Origin: an uncultured Oscillospiraceae bacterium | GTDB taxonomy: Bacteria > Bacillota > Clostridia > Oscillospirales > Acutalibacteraceae | Length of the DNA stretch: 13,018 nucleotides | NCBI GenBank assembly: GCA_902478605.1 | Contig: CABSLQ010000072.1 | Location: forward strand, 1-13,018 | Direction of reading: 5' to 3' | Shown: positions 1 through 5,045 of the stretch, piece after piece | How the letters are laid out: every line of letters begins with the position of its first letter | Numbering within the stretch: position 1 is the stretch's first letter | Notes under the pieces: generated by a model | Database searches by the model: none | Seen by the model: the letters and a program-made list of their open reading frames with translations, nothing else | Told to the model about the DNA's origin: nothing | Translations under genes and position numbers: made by a program

Positions 1-115
1 ATCAGGTGAAAACTCCGCTTTGGCGGATTTTGCTGCGGTTTGCTGTTTGGACATCCACGGTAAAACCGTTTTTCGGATTTTGCTCCAAAAAGCCCGCAAA
101 CCCGCATGAATACTA
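1..115. other. Window-edge stretch without a supported gene
   Basis: On the minus strand an ATG at 54-52 opens a frame running off the window edge (begins MSKQQTAAKSAKAEF), and another ATG at 107-105 opens a second edge-running frame. Neither has a convincing ribosome binding site and they conflict, so at most one is real. The lysine- and alanine-rich first frame looks slightly more protein-like. An 11-base direct repeat (CGGATTTTGCT) lies at 24-34 and 74-84. A weak 5-bp hairpin with a T run (57-73, plus) could be a poor terminator. The upstream sequence is needed to decide. Confidence 0.25.
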
Positions 116-117
116 AG

Positions 118-150
118 AAAAAAGGGTTGACATCTTTTTTGCCAACCCTT
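118..150 (-). terminator. Intrinsic terminator of tmRNA
   Basis: Read on the minus strand, an 8-bp perfect stem AAGGGTTG / CAACCCTT (arms 150-143 and 129-122) closes a 13-base loop. The 3' arm runs into further T residues (121-118). It begins 2 bases after the CCA end of the tmRNA, which is the usual spacing. Confidence 0.85.
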
Positions 151-152
151 CA

Positions 153-501
153 TGGTGGAGACGAGGGGAGTCGAACCCCTGTCCGAAAATCACTTGCCAT
201 GGCTTTCTCCGAGTACAGCCGATCGTTTAGGATTCCCCTCGCCGGACGCCGATTGGCAGGCTTCCGGCTACGGTAGCCACTGCGTCATGACGGCGATGGT
301 GGCACACCGCCGTTCACGTTCACCGCTCATCGACGCCTCTATCCCGCCCGCGGTCCTGCAGGTAGAGACGAGCAGCCTAATTAGGCCGCTAACGCAACAG
401 TTTTGTTGTCGTTTATTCTTTAAAGTGCGGCTTTTAAAGCGGGTCCGCGCCGCTACTCGCTTACCATGACTCACAATCCCCGTCGAAACCTTTACGTCCC
501 C
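153..501 (-). ncRNA. ssrA: Transfer-messenger RNA (tmRNA, SsrA)
   Basis: One-piece tmRNA of 349 nt that rescues stalled ribosomes by trans-translation with SmpB. The 5' end (501) begins GGGGACG and pairs with CGTCTCC before the encoded ACCA 3' end (153), giving a 7-bp acceptor stem with one G-U pair. The T arm is visible as CAGGGG-TTCGACT-CCCCT, and the 5' part carries the typical GTTTCGACGGGG segment. The tag reading frame ends ...DNKTVALAA followed by TAA (383-381); VALAA is a typical proteolysis degron. The resume codon is uncertain: an in-frame stop at 422-420 limits it to AGA, ATA, AAC or GAC. GAC (410-408) fits best by analogy with clostridial tags, giving Ala plus DNKTVALAA. Open frames crossing this region are artefacts of the RNA gene. 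Confidence 0.97.
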
Positions 502-527
502 GTGTGAAGGCTTGGAGCCTATCTTTT

Positions 528-556
528 AGTATAAAGTATGGCCGCGTTGTTGTCAA
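528..556 (-). promoter_or_regulatory. Sigma-A promoter of ssrA
   Basis: Minus strand: TTGACA (556-551), 17-base spacer, TATACT (533-528). The start should fall near 521, leaving a leader of about 20 nt before the mature 5' end at 501, to be removed by RNase P. The leader contains a 5-bp hairpin (508-520, AGGCT-TGG-AGCCT). Confidence 0.85.
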
Positions 557-579
557 CTCACTCCGGATGGTGATATACT
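550..579 (+). promoter_or_regulatory. Divergent sigma-A promoter of the LURP-one-like gene
   Basis: Plus strand: TTGTCA (550-555), 18-base spacer, TATACT (574-579); predicted start near 586, so the leader is only about 15 nt. Its -35 box occupies almost the same bases as the -35 box of the ssrA promoter (551-556) on the other strand, so the two promoters probably exclude each other sterically. Confidence 0.6.
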
Positions 580-601
580 GGGAAAGAAAAGGGGTGTGTG
601 T

Positions 602-1078
602 ATGAATCTGTACATTAAGCAGCGGGTTTTCTCCTTCGGTGATACATACCATGTGTGCGATTACAATCAAAACCCGGTGTATCAGGTGCGCGGCGAGGTG
701 TTTACATTCGGCGCCAAGCTGCATATATGCGATATGACAGGACAGGAGCTGCTGTATATTGAACAGGAGCTGTTCCATATGATGCCGCGCTATAACCTGT
801 ACTGCCGCGGCACGCTGGTGGCCTCCATCCGCAAGAATTTTAAGCTGTTCGGGCACAGCCTGTCGGTAGAGAGCGGCTACGGCAGCTTTACCATCGACGG
901 CGAAGTGTTCGGCATGGATTTCACCATTTTCTGCAACGGACAGCCGGTAGCCCATATTTCCAAGCAGTGGCTGTCCTGGGGTGATACGTATTGTCTGCAG
1001 ATTGCGGACACCTGGCCGGATCCGGCCTTCCTCTGCGCCCTGCTTATCGCGGTGGACAACTGCGTTCACCGCGAGTGA
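602..1078 (+). CDS. LURP-one-related / tubby-like beta-barrel protein
   Basis: Small soluble protein (158 aa) that looks like the LURP-one-related (YxjI / tubby C-terminal-like) family. It shows repeated short beta-strand units, with SFGDTYHVCD (about 11-20), TFGAKLHICD (35-44), a central KNFKLFGHSLSVES segment (78-91) and LSWGDTYCLQI (124-134). Family members are thought to form a closed beta barrel around a hydrophobic helix, matched here by the apolar C-terminal stretch near 143-152. The biochemical function in bacteria is not established. ATG 602 is preferred because AGGGG (590-594) lies 7 bases upstream; the in-frame GTG at 596 would leave only 1 base. It is monocistronic and convergent with mtaB, whose stop codon directly abuts its own. 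Confidence 0.75.
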   Translation: MNLYIKQRVFSFGDTYHVCDYNQNPVYQVRGEVFTFGAKLHICDMTGQELLYIEQELFHMMPRYNLYCRGTLVASIRKNFKLFGHSLSVESGYGSFTIDGEVFGMDFTIFCNGQPVAHISKQWLSWGDTYCLQIADTWPDPAFLCALLIAVDNCVHRE

Positions 1079-2377
1079 TTAAGCTTCTTCGCCGATGCAG
1101 CTGCCCTTTTCATGGCCGGTGATGCGCACCGTCACACATGTACCCGGGAGCTTGTCCGTGCGCACGCGCACAGGCAGATACTGGGGGGTATATCCTTCGG
1201 TGAAACCGTCCGCCTGCCGGGTTTCGAGCAGCACCTCCGCGGTGCGCCCCACCCAGGAGCGGGCATATGCGTCGCATTGGGCTTCGCCTGCCGCCATCAT
1301 GCGGCGGCTGCGCTCCGCCTTGACGGCAGCGGGCACCTGATGCGGGGCGGTTGCGGCCGGCGTGCCGGGACGGCGGGAATAGGCAAACACGTGGATGCGC
1401 GAAAACCCGATGGAGGCAACAAAGGCGAGCGACTGCTCAAATTCTTCCTCGTCCTCGCCCGGAAAGCCCACCATGACATCGGTGGTGAACGTACAGTCCG
1501 GGATAGCCGCGCGCAGCGCGTCACACAGCGCCCGGTATTCGGCGGTGGTATAGTGCCGGTTCATGCGGCGCAGGGTGGCGTCGCAGCCGCTTTGCAGGGC
1601 CAGATGAAACTGCGGGCACAGCTTGGGCTGTGCCGCTAGGCGGCGTATCACGTCGGGGGACAGGGCGTCCGGTTCGAGGGAGCCGAGCCGCACGCGGCGC
1701 AGGCCGCCCACCCCGCAGGCAGCCTCCACCGCATCGGCGATGGTCAGGCCCCATTCCTGGCCGTAGGCGGTCAGATTGATGCCTACCAGAACGACCTCCC
1801 GATAGCCATGCGCCGCCAGGGCTTCAAGCTCGGCGCGCACATCCTCGAGCGGTTTGGAACGCACGCGTCCCCGGGCATACGGGATAATGCAGTAGGAGCA
1901 AAAACGGTTGCAGCCGTCCTGGATTTTGACAAAGGCGCGGGTGCGTCCCTGAAAATCGTCGATGTCGAGCGGCTCGATCGCGGCGTCATGCCTGCCGATG
2001 TCCACGATGCGTTCGCCCGAGGCGAAAAAGGCGCGGATATGGGCGGGAAGGGAACGACGCGCCGCGTTGCCCAGCACAATGTCCGCTTCGGTAAAGCCGG
2101 CCGCCGCTTCAGGAAAGGCCTGCGGCATGCAGCCGGTGAGGACCAGCACAGCATGGGGGTTGTCCCGCCGGCAGCGGCGCAGAAGCTGCCGCAGCTTGCG
2201 GTCGCTTTCGCCCGTTACGGTGCAGGAGTTGATGACCAGCACATCGGCATACAGGGCATGCGTGTCGCCCGGCACAAACTCCTGCGTGTCGTATCCCTGT
2301 TCGGTGAGCAGCTTGCGCATGGCCTGCGTTTCGTACTGGTTCACCTTACAGCCCAGCGTGTGAAAGGCAACTTCCAT
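1079..2377 (-). CDS. mtaB: tRNA t6A37 methylthiotransferase MtaB
   Basis: Radical-SAM methylthiotransferase (432 aa) that converts t6A37 to ms2t6A in tRNAs reading ANN codons. The N-terminal UPF0004 domain carries the three cysteines of the auxiliary [4Fe-4S] cluster (C10 in HTLGCKVNQYE, C52 in NSCTVTGESD, C83 in LTGCMPQ). The radical-SAM motif is CNRFCSYC (C156, C160, C163). A C-terminal TRAM-like RNA-binding region follows from about 375. The short opening before HTLGCKVNQ favours MtaB over MiaB. The start is supported by a GGAAAGGAAAAG purine tract upstream of ATG 2377. It has its own promoter facing away from the HPr-like gene. No terminator follows the stop, so transcripts may run antisense into the LURP-one-like gene. 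Confidence 0.93.
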   Translation of the reverse strand: MEVAFHTLGCKVNQYETQAMRKLLTEQGYDTQEFVPGDTHALYADVLVINSCTVTGESDRKLRQLLRRCRRDNPHAVLVLTGCMPQAFPEAAAGFTEADIVLGNAARRSLPAHIRAFFASGERIVDIGRHDAAIEPLDIDDFQGRTRAFVKIQDGCNRFCSYCIIPYARGRVRSKPLEDVRAELEALAAHGYREVVLVGINLTAYGQEWGLTIADAVEAACGVGGLRRVRLGSLEPDALSPDVIRRLAAQPKLCPQFHLALQSGCDATLRRMNRHYTTAEYRALCDALRAAIPDCTFTTDVMVGFPGEDEEEFEQSLAFVASIGFSRIHVFAYSRRPGTPAATAPHQVPAAVKAERSRRMMAAGEAQCDAYARSWVGRTAEVLLETRQADGFTEGYTPQYLPVRVRTDKLPGTCVTVRITGHEKGSCIGEEA

Positions 2378-2436
2378 AAAGAAATCTTTTCCTTTCCGTG
2401 CAATTCGCGCAAATTTGAATGGCGTCTAATTTAACC

Positions 2437-2465
2437 ATTATAATTGAAATATTCCGGGAAATCAA
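2437..2465 (-). promoter_or_regulatory. Sigma-A promoter of mtaB
   Basis: Minus strand: TTGATT (2465-2460), 17-base spacer, perfect TATAAT (2442-2437). Predicted start near 2430, giving a leader of about 53 nt. Confidence 0.65.
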
Positions 2466-2489
2466 TCTGCAGTTTGTTTTCTTTTCTGC

Positions 2490-2518
2490 TTGCCATTCGC
2501 AAAATTTGCGGATATAAT
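2490..2518 (+). promoter_or_regulatory. Sigma-A promoter of the HPr-like gene
   Basis: Plus strand: TTGCCA (2490-2495), 17-base spacer, perfect TATAAT (2513-2518); predicted start near 2525. The spacer is occupied by a perfect 13-base palindrome (2498-2510). Confidence 0.8.
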
Positions 2519-2595
2519 AAACAACGGATATTTCGCAAAAATTTGTGGGTTTTTGCGGATTGGGTTAGCGTTTGCTGGAAAGGGGCCTTTTTAAG

Positions 2596-2841
2596 ATGTA
2601 TAAAACAACGGTGCGTTTTGAAACGGTGGTCGAGGCAAAAGCGTTTGTCAGCATTTGCAACGAATCGGATTTCAAAGTGGAATTGGTATCCGGACCGTAT
2701 ATTATCGATGCCAAGTCGATCATGGGGCTGTTCAGCCTGGATTTGTCCCAGCCGATCGAATTGCAGGCACATTGTAAGGATGATGCGGCCTGGCAGGCGT
2801 TCAAGGAGCGCATTCACGATTTTCTGGTCACGACGGCGTGA
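2596..2841 (+). CDS. HPr-like protein lacking the active-site histidine
   Basis: Small protein (81 aa), about the size of HPr of the phosphotransferase system. Residues 36-50 (IIDAKSIMGLFSLDL) match the conserved region around the regulatory serine of HPr (Ser46; here Ser41). The N-terminal GLHARPA loop bearing catalytic His15 is absent: residues 9-22 read ETVVEAKAFVSICN. It therefore cannot relay phosphate as PTS HPr does; whether Ser41 can be phosphorylated by HPr kinase is open. Family databases often label such proteins 'HPr family phosphocarrier'. ATG 2596 is preferred over TTG 2572 because GGAAAGGGG (2577-2585) lies about 10 bases upstream and the protein then starts like HPr. The gene is monocistronic, with its own promoter, adjacent palindromic sites and a strong terminator. 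Confidence 0.8.
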   Translation: MYKTTVRFETVVEAKAFVSICNESDFKVELVSGPYIIDAKSIMGLFSLDLSQPIELQAHCKDDAAWQAFKERIHDFLVTTA

Positions 2842-2864
2842 GATGAGGGCATAGGACCAAGCTG

Positions 2865-2913
2865 AAGCATAAAAGACGCGGCCGGCAATCTGCCGGCCGC
2901 GTCTTTTATGCTT
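2865..2913. terminator. Bidirectional terminator, perfect 22-bp hairpin
   Basis: Arms 2865-2886 and 2892-2913 are perfectly complementary around a 5-base loop. A GC-rich core GACGCGGCCGGC is flanked by A/T tracts, so it gives a stem plus U run on both strands. It ends the HPr-like transcript and backs up the tRNA terminator coming from the other side. Confidence 0.9.
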
Positions 2914-2960
2914 TCATAGCGCGCATGACAGGCACCGGGCGCCTGCTTCGGCTTATCTGC

Positions 2961-2996
2961 AAAAAAACCGCCGCGGACGATATACATCCACGGCGG
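2961..2996 (-). terminator. Intrinsic terminator of tRNA-Gly
   Basis: Minus strand: stem CCGCCGTGGA / TCCGCGGCGG (10 bp with one G-U pair; arms 2996-2987 and 2977-2968), 9-base loop, then seven T residues (2967-2961). It starts 3 bases after the CCA end of the tRNA. Confidence 0.92.
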
Positions 2997-2998
2997 TA

Positions 2999-3074
2999 TG
3001 GAGCGGCTTACGAGGCTCGAACTCGCTACCTCCACCTTGGCAAGGTGGCGCTCTACCAGATGAGCTAAAGCCGC
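2999..3074 (-). tRNA. tRNA-Gly (anticodon GCC)
   Basis: 76-nt cloverleaf including the encoded CCA. The acceptor stem is GCGGCTT / AAGCCGC with discriminator T. The D arm is AGCTCATCTGGTAGAGC. The anticodon stem-loop is CCACC-TTGCCAA-GGTGG, reading GCC for GGC and GGU codons. The T arm contains GTTCGAGCC. Single-gene unit with its own promoter and terminator. Confidence 0.97.
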
Positions 3075-3092
3075 GTCTCCAGCGCGTGATGT

Positions 3093-3122
3093 ATTATAGC
3101 ACAGGAGACGGAGGACTGTCAA
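3093..3122 (-). promoter_or_regulatory. Promoter of tRNA-Gly
   Basis: Minus strand: TTGACA (3122-3117), 18-base spacer, TATAAT (3098-3093), with a TGC extension directly before the -10 box. Both hexamers match consensus exactly, as expected for a stable RNA gene. Predicted start near 3086, 12 nt before the mature 5' end. Confidence 0.9.
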
Positions 3123-3139
3123 GCCTTCCCATTCAAAAA

Positions 3140-3355
3140 TTACAGAGCAAAATCCTCCTGCTCATAGTGGGCGAGAGGCGGCTGCCGAAAGGGAATGCGC
3201 TTGATGGGATCATAGGAGAAATGCCGGCAGTGATGGTACAGCGGCATGACGCCCTTTTTGGTGCAGAGCACAGCCTTACCGTCGGAAGAGCGTTTCCCGT
3301 AGGCGCACAAGGCGCAGGCGGGCTGTATTTGATTGCCGTATAATTTTCGGCGCAT
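3140..3355 (-). CDS. Small conserved four-cysteine protein, function unknown
   Basis: 71-aa protein with cysteines at 14, 17, 31 and 43 (C-x2-C-x13-C-x11-C), a spacing compatible with a zinc-ribbon-like metal site. It ends in FSYDPIKRIPF followed by an acidic tail (YEQEDFAL). I recall similar small proteins ('...VLCKKKGVV...FKYDPLKR...') recurring in Clostridia as hypothetical proteins, but I cannot name a family or function. The start is well supported: AAAGGAGGT lies 7 bases before ATG 3355, and a TATAGT -10 box lies at 3390-3385. The stop is followed directly by the tRNA-Gly promoter with no terminator between, so read-through into the tRNA is possible. Confidence 0.8.
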   Translation of the reverse strand: MRRKLYGNQIQPACALCAYGKRSSDGKAVLCTKKGVMPLYHHCRHFSYDPIKRIPFRQPPLAHYEQEDFAL

Positions 3356-3384
3356 GGGCAGGACCTCCTTTGCCGTTTGCTTCT

Positions 3385-3393
3385 ACTATACCA
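3385..3393 (-). promoter_or_regulatory. Extended -10 promoter element
   Basis: Minus strand TGG-TATAGT (3393-3385), an extended -10 box. No good -35 is seen 16-18 bases upstream (TTCCCG at best), which is acceptable for extended -10 promoters. It would serve the four-cysteine protein gene with a leader of about 20 nt. Confidence 0.45.
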
Positions 3394-3422
3394 CATGGGG
3401 GCGCCCGCGGGAAGCCCTTTCT

Positions 3423-4583
3423 CTATTTTCCGCCAATTTCCTTCTGCCGCCCGCGGCCGGTCAGCAGGAGCATGGCGCACATGAGCAGAAGGGCAACCGA
3501 AGCCGCCGCCGAGGTGGCATACGGCATGACCACGGCGTCCTGCAGGGGATTGAACACCTCGAGCGGCAGCGGAACAAAGCGGAACAGCAAGAGCGACAGA
3601 CTTCCTGCCAGCACCCCGTGCAGCAAGCGGAAGAGGAAAAAGGTTTTGTCCAGAAGCCGGTATTCATACAGGGAAGCGGCGAGCTGACAATGCACGGATA
3701 AGCCGCCCCAGCCCATAATGAACCCAAGCAGGAAGGGGGCCGCCGCGCCGGAGGAGGCCGCCTCGATGCAGCCGCAGCTCACTTCGAGCAGCCCGGCGAA
3801 CAGGTCGGGCACCTCGGCGGGATCGGATCCGGCCAGGGAAATCGGCAGGGTGAGCAGATACTGAAAAAAGCCCGCGACGCCGCTGACGTCGGCCAGGGAC
3901 AGCAGGGAGGCGAACAGCACCACGAACCCGCACATATACAGCAGCGAACGGCAGGCAGCGTTGACCGACTCCACAAGGGCGGCGGAAGCGGGAAGAGGCT
4001 TGTGTGCCGCGCGGGGACGCGGCGGCTCCGCCGCGAGGGGGCGGCGTTTCTGCTTCCCGATCCAGATGCGCTGCCCCACACCGAGCAGCAGGGACGCCGC
4101 GATGTGGGCGAAAAACAGCACCGCCCCGTAGCGCGCGCTGCCCAGCATGCCCGCCCCCACGGCGCTGATGACGAAGGCCGGTCCGGCGTTGACGCAGAAG
4201 CGCAGCATGCGCCGCCCCTGCCGCGGGGTGATATCGCCCTGCTCAACCAGCTGCCCCACGGCCACCCCGCCGGCCGGATAACCGCCGATAAAGCCCACGA
4301 GAATGCCCGCGGCACAGCAGCCGGGCAGGCCGAAGACCTTGCGGGTGAATCGCTCCAGCCGGCGGCCAAGGGCCCGGCTGACGCCCGAACGGACCAGAAA
4401 GCCGGCAAGCACGAGAAAGGGAAAGAGCGAGGGGATCAGCACGCCCGAGCAGATGGAGAGCCCCCGGCTGGCCCCTGTGGCCACCGCCTGCGGCCAGGTG
4501 AGCAGCGCTGCCCCGCCCAGGGCGATGAGCACCAGCAGGCAAAAGGTTTTGATCCCCGCTTTATGAATGGTCTTGACAAACAC
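3423..4583 (-). CDS. ylbJ: Sporulation integral membrane protein YlbJ
   Basis: Polytopic membrane protein of the nucleoside-transporter/gate fold, required in Bacillus for spore cortex formation and expressed in the mother cell. Recognisable features (numbered from GTG 4583, 386 aa) are a first membrane segment TFCLLVLIALGGAALL near 13-28, the LIPSLFPFLVLAGFLV segment near 49-64, the family motif GFIGGYPAGG (97-106), NAGPAF (132-137) and several later hydrophobic helices. The frame extends upstream to ATG 4640, but that start has no good ribosome binding site and lies upstream of the predicted transcription start. GTG 4583 has AAAAGGA about 11 bases upstream and places the N-terminus just before the first helix, as in homologues. 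GTG 4592 is an alternative with poor spacing. It is divergent from yqfC-yqfD. Confidence 0.9.
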   Translation of the reverse strand: MFVKTIHKAGIKTFCLLVLIALGGAALLTWPQAVATGASRGLSICSGVLIPSLFPFLVLAGFLVRSGVSRALGRRLERFTRKVFGLPGCCAAGILVGFIGGYPAGGVAVGQLVEQGDITPRQGRRMLRFCVNAGPAFVISAVGAGMLGSARYGAVLFFAHIAASLLLGVGQRIWIGKQKRRPLAAEPPRPRAAHKPLPASAALVESVNAACRSLLYMCGFVVLFASLLSLADVSGVAGFFQYLLTLPISLAGSDPAEVPDLFAGLLEVSCGCIEAASSGAAAPFLLGFIMGWGGLSVHCQLAASLYEYRLLDKTFFLFRLLHGVLAGSLSLLLFRFVPLPLEVFNPLQDAVVMPYATSAAASVALLLMCAMLLLTGRGRQKEIGGK

Positions 4584-4639
4584 ATGCCTCACGTCCTTTT
4601 CGCATCGGCCCCTCGTTCCCCGCGGGAGCCATTTATACA

Positions 4640-4668
4640 TGCATATGTTTGTCCATCCGCATTATTCC
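4640..4668 (-). promoter_or_regulatory. Possible sigma-E promoter of ylbJ
   Basis: Minus strand: GGAATAAT (4668-4661), 13-base spacer, CATATGCA (4647-4640). Compared with the Bacillus sigma-E consensus (GKMATATT, 13-15 bases, CATACAMT), the -35 matches 7 of 8 and the -10 matches 5 of 8. The resulting start near 4633 supports the downstream GTG start of ylbJ. Confidence 0.4.
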
Positions 4669-4687
4669 TGCCGCCGGCGCATAAAAT
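4659..4687 (+). promoter_or_regulatory. Possible sigma-E promoter of yqfC-yqfD
   Basis: Plus strand: GCATTATT (4659-4666), 13-base spacer, CATAAAAT (4680-4687). The -10 keeps CATA and the final T, and the -35 matches 6 of 8. yqfC-yqfD are sigma-E dependent in Bacillus, so the assignment fits the function. The -35 box overlaps the opposing ylbJ -35 box over ATTATT. Confidence 0.5.
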
Positions 4688-4724
4688 CGAGATAGAACCT
4701 TTTGCGGGAAGGATGAGACAGTCC

Positions 4725-5021
4725 ATGATGAAACAAAAACGGCGCGTCCGCAAGCCATCGCCCGTTGCCCGCCGGGTGGAGCAGGTGCTGGAGCTGCCGG
4801 GCGGCACCTTGTCAGGGGCGGCGCGCATGGAGCTTTCGGGAAACCGGCGGGCTGTGGTGGAGGGCTGCCGCGGGATCCTCGAATATGAGGAGGGGGTGAT
4901 CCGGCTTAACACAGACAGCGGGATTATCCGGTTCATGGGCCGCGAGCTGGGTCTTTCCTGCATGACGGAGGACTGCGCCGTGGTCAATGGCTTTCTTCTG
5001 TCCATCGAATTCATGTCCTGA
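4725..5021 (+). CDS. yqfC: Sporulation protein YqfC
   Basis: 98-aa protein of the YqfC / YabP family, made in the mother cell under sigma-E in Bacillus. Residues 24-40 (LPGGTLSGAARMELSGN), the central VVEGCRGILEYEEGVIRLNT segment (about 44-63) and GIIRFMGRELGLSCM (66-80) are the family's conserved beta-rich core. The basic N-terminus (KQKRRVRK) is typical. The start is ATG 4725, with a second ATG at 4728; GGAAGGATGAG is upstream. A much longer frame from 4002 is antisense to ylbJ and is not the gene. yqfD follows after 24 bases. Confidence 0.92.
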   Translation: MMKQKRRVRKPSPVARRVEQVLELPGGTLSGAARMELSGNRRAVVEGCRGILEYEEGVIRLNTDSGIIRFMGRELGLSCMTEDCAVVNGFLLSIEFMS

Positions 5022-5045
5022 ACGGCGGCAAAGGAGCGCGAGCAC

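Larger units (their letters stand above)
2408..2547. repeat. Three AT-centred palindromes, operator-like
   Basis: Three related sites lie in the mtaB / HPr-like intergenic region. Site A at 2408-2419 is CGCAAATTTGAA. Site B at 2498-2510 is a perfect CGCAAA-A-TTTGCG palindrome. Site C at 2534-2547 is CGCAAA-AA-TTTGTG, with one mismatch. Site B fits exactly between the -35 and -10 boxes of the HPr-like promoter, site C lies just after its start, and site A is in the mtaB leader. This geometry suggests a repressor or other DNA-binding protein, but no candidate regulator is encoded in the window. Confidence 0.45.

Noticed and set aside
152..469. 105-codon frame on the plus strand
   Set aside because: Lies across the tmRNA on the opposite strand; the RNA structure explains the sequence.
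2961..2996. Riboswitch-like structure near tRNA-Gly
   Set aside because: The hairpin is fully explained as an intrinsic terminator (10-bp stem plus seven T's) right after the tRNA.
4002..4724. Long N-terminal extension of yqfC
   Set aside because: This part is antisense to ylbJ. YqfC homologues are about 95 aa and a ribosome binding site precedes ATG 4725.
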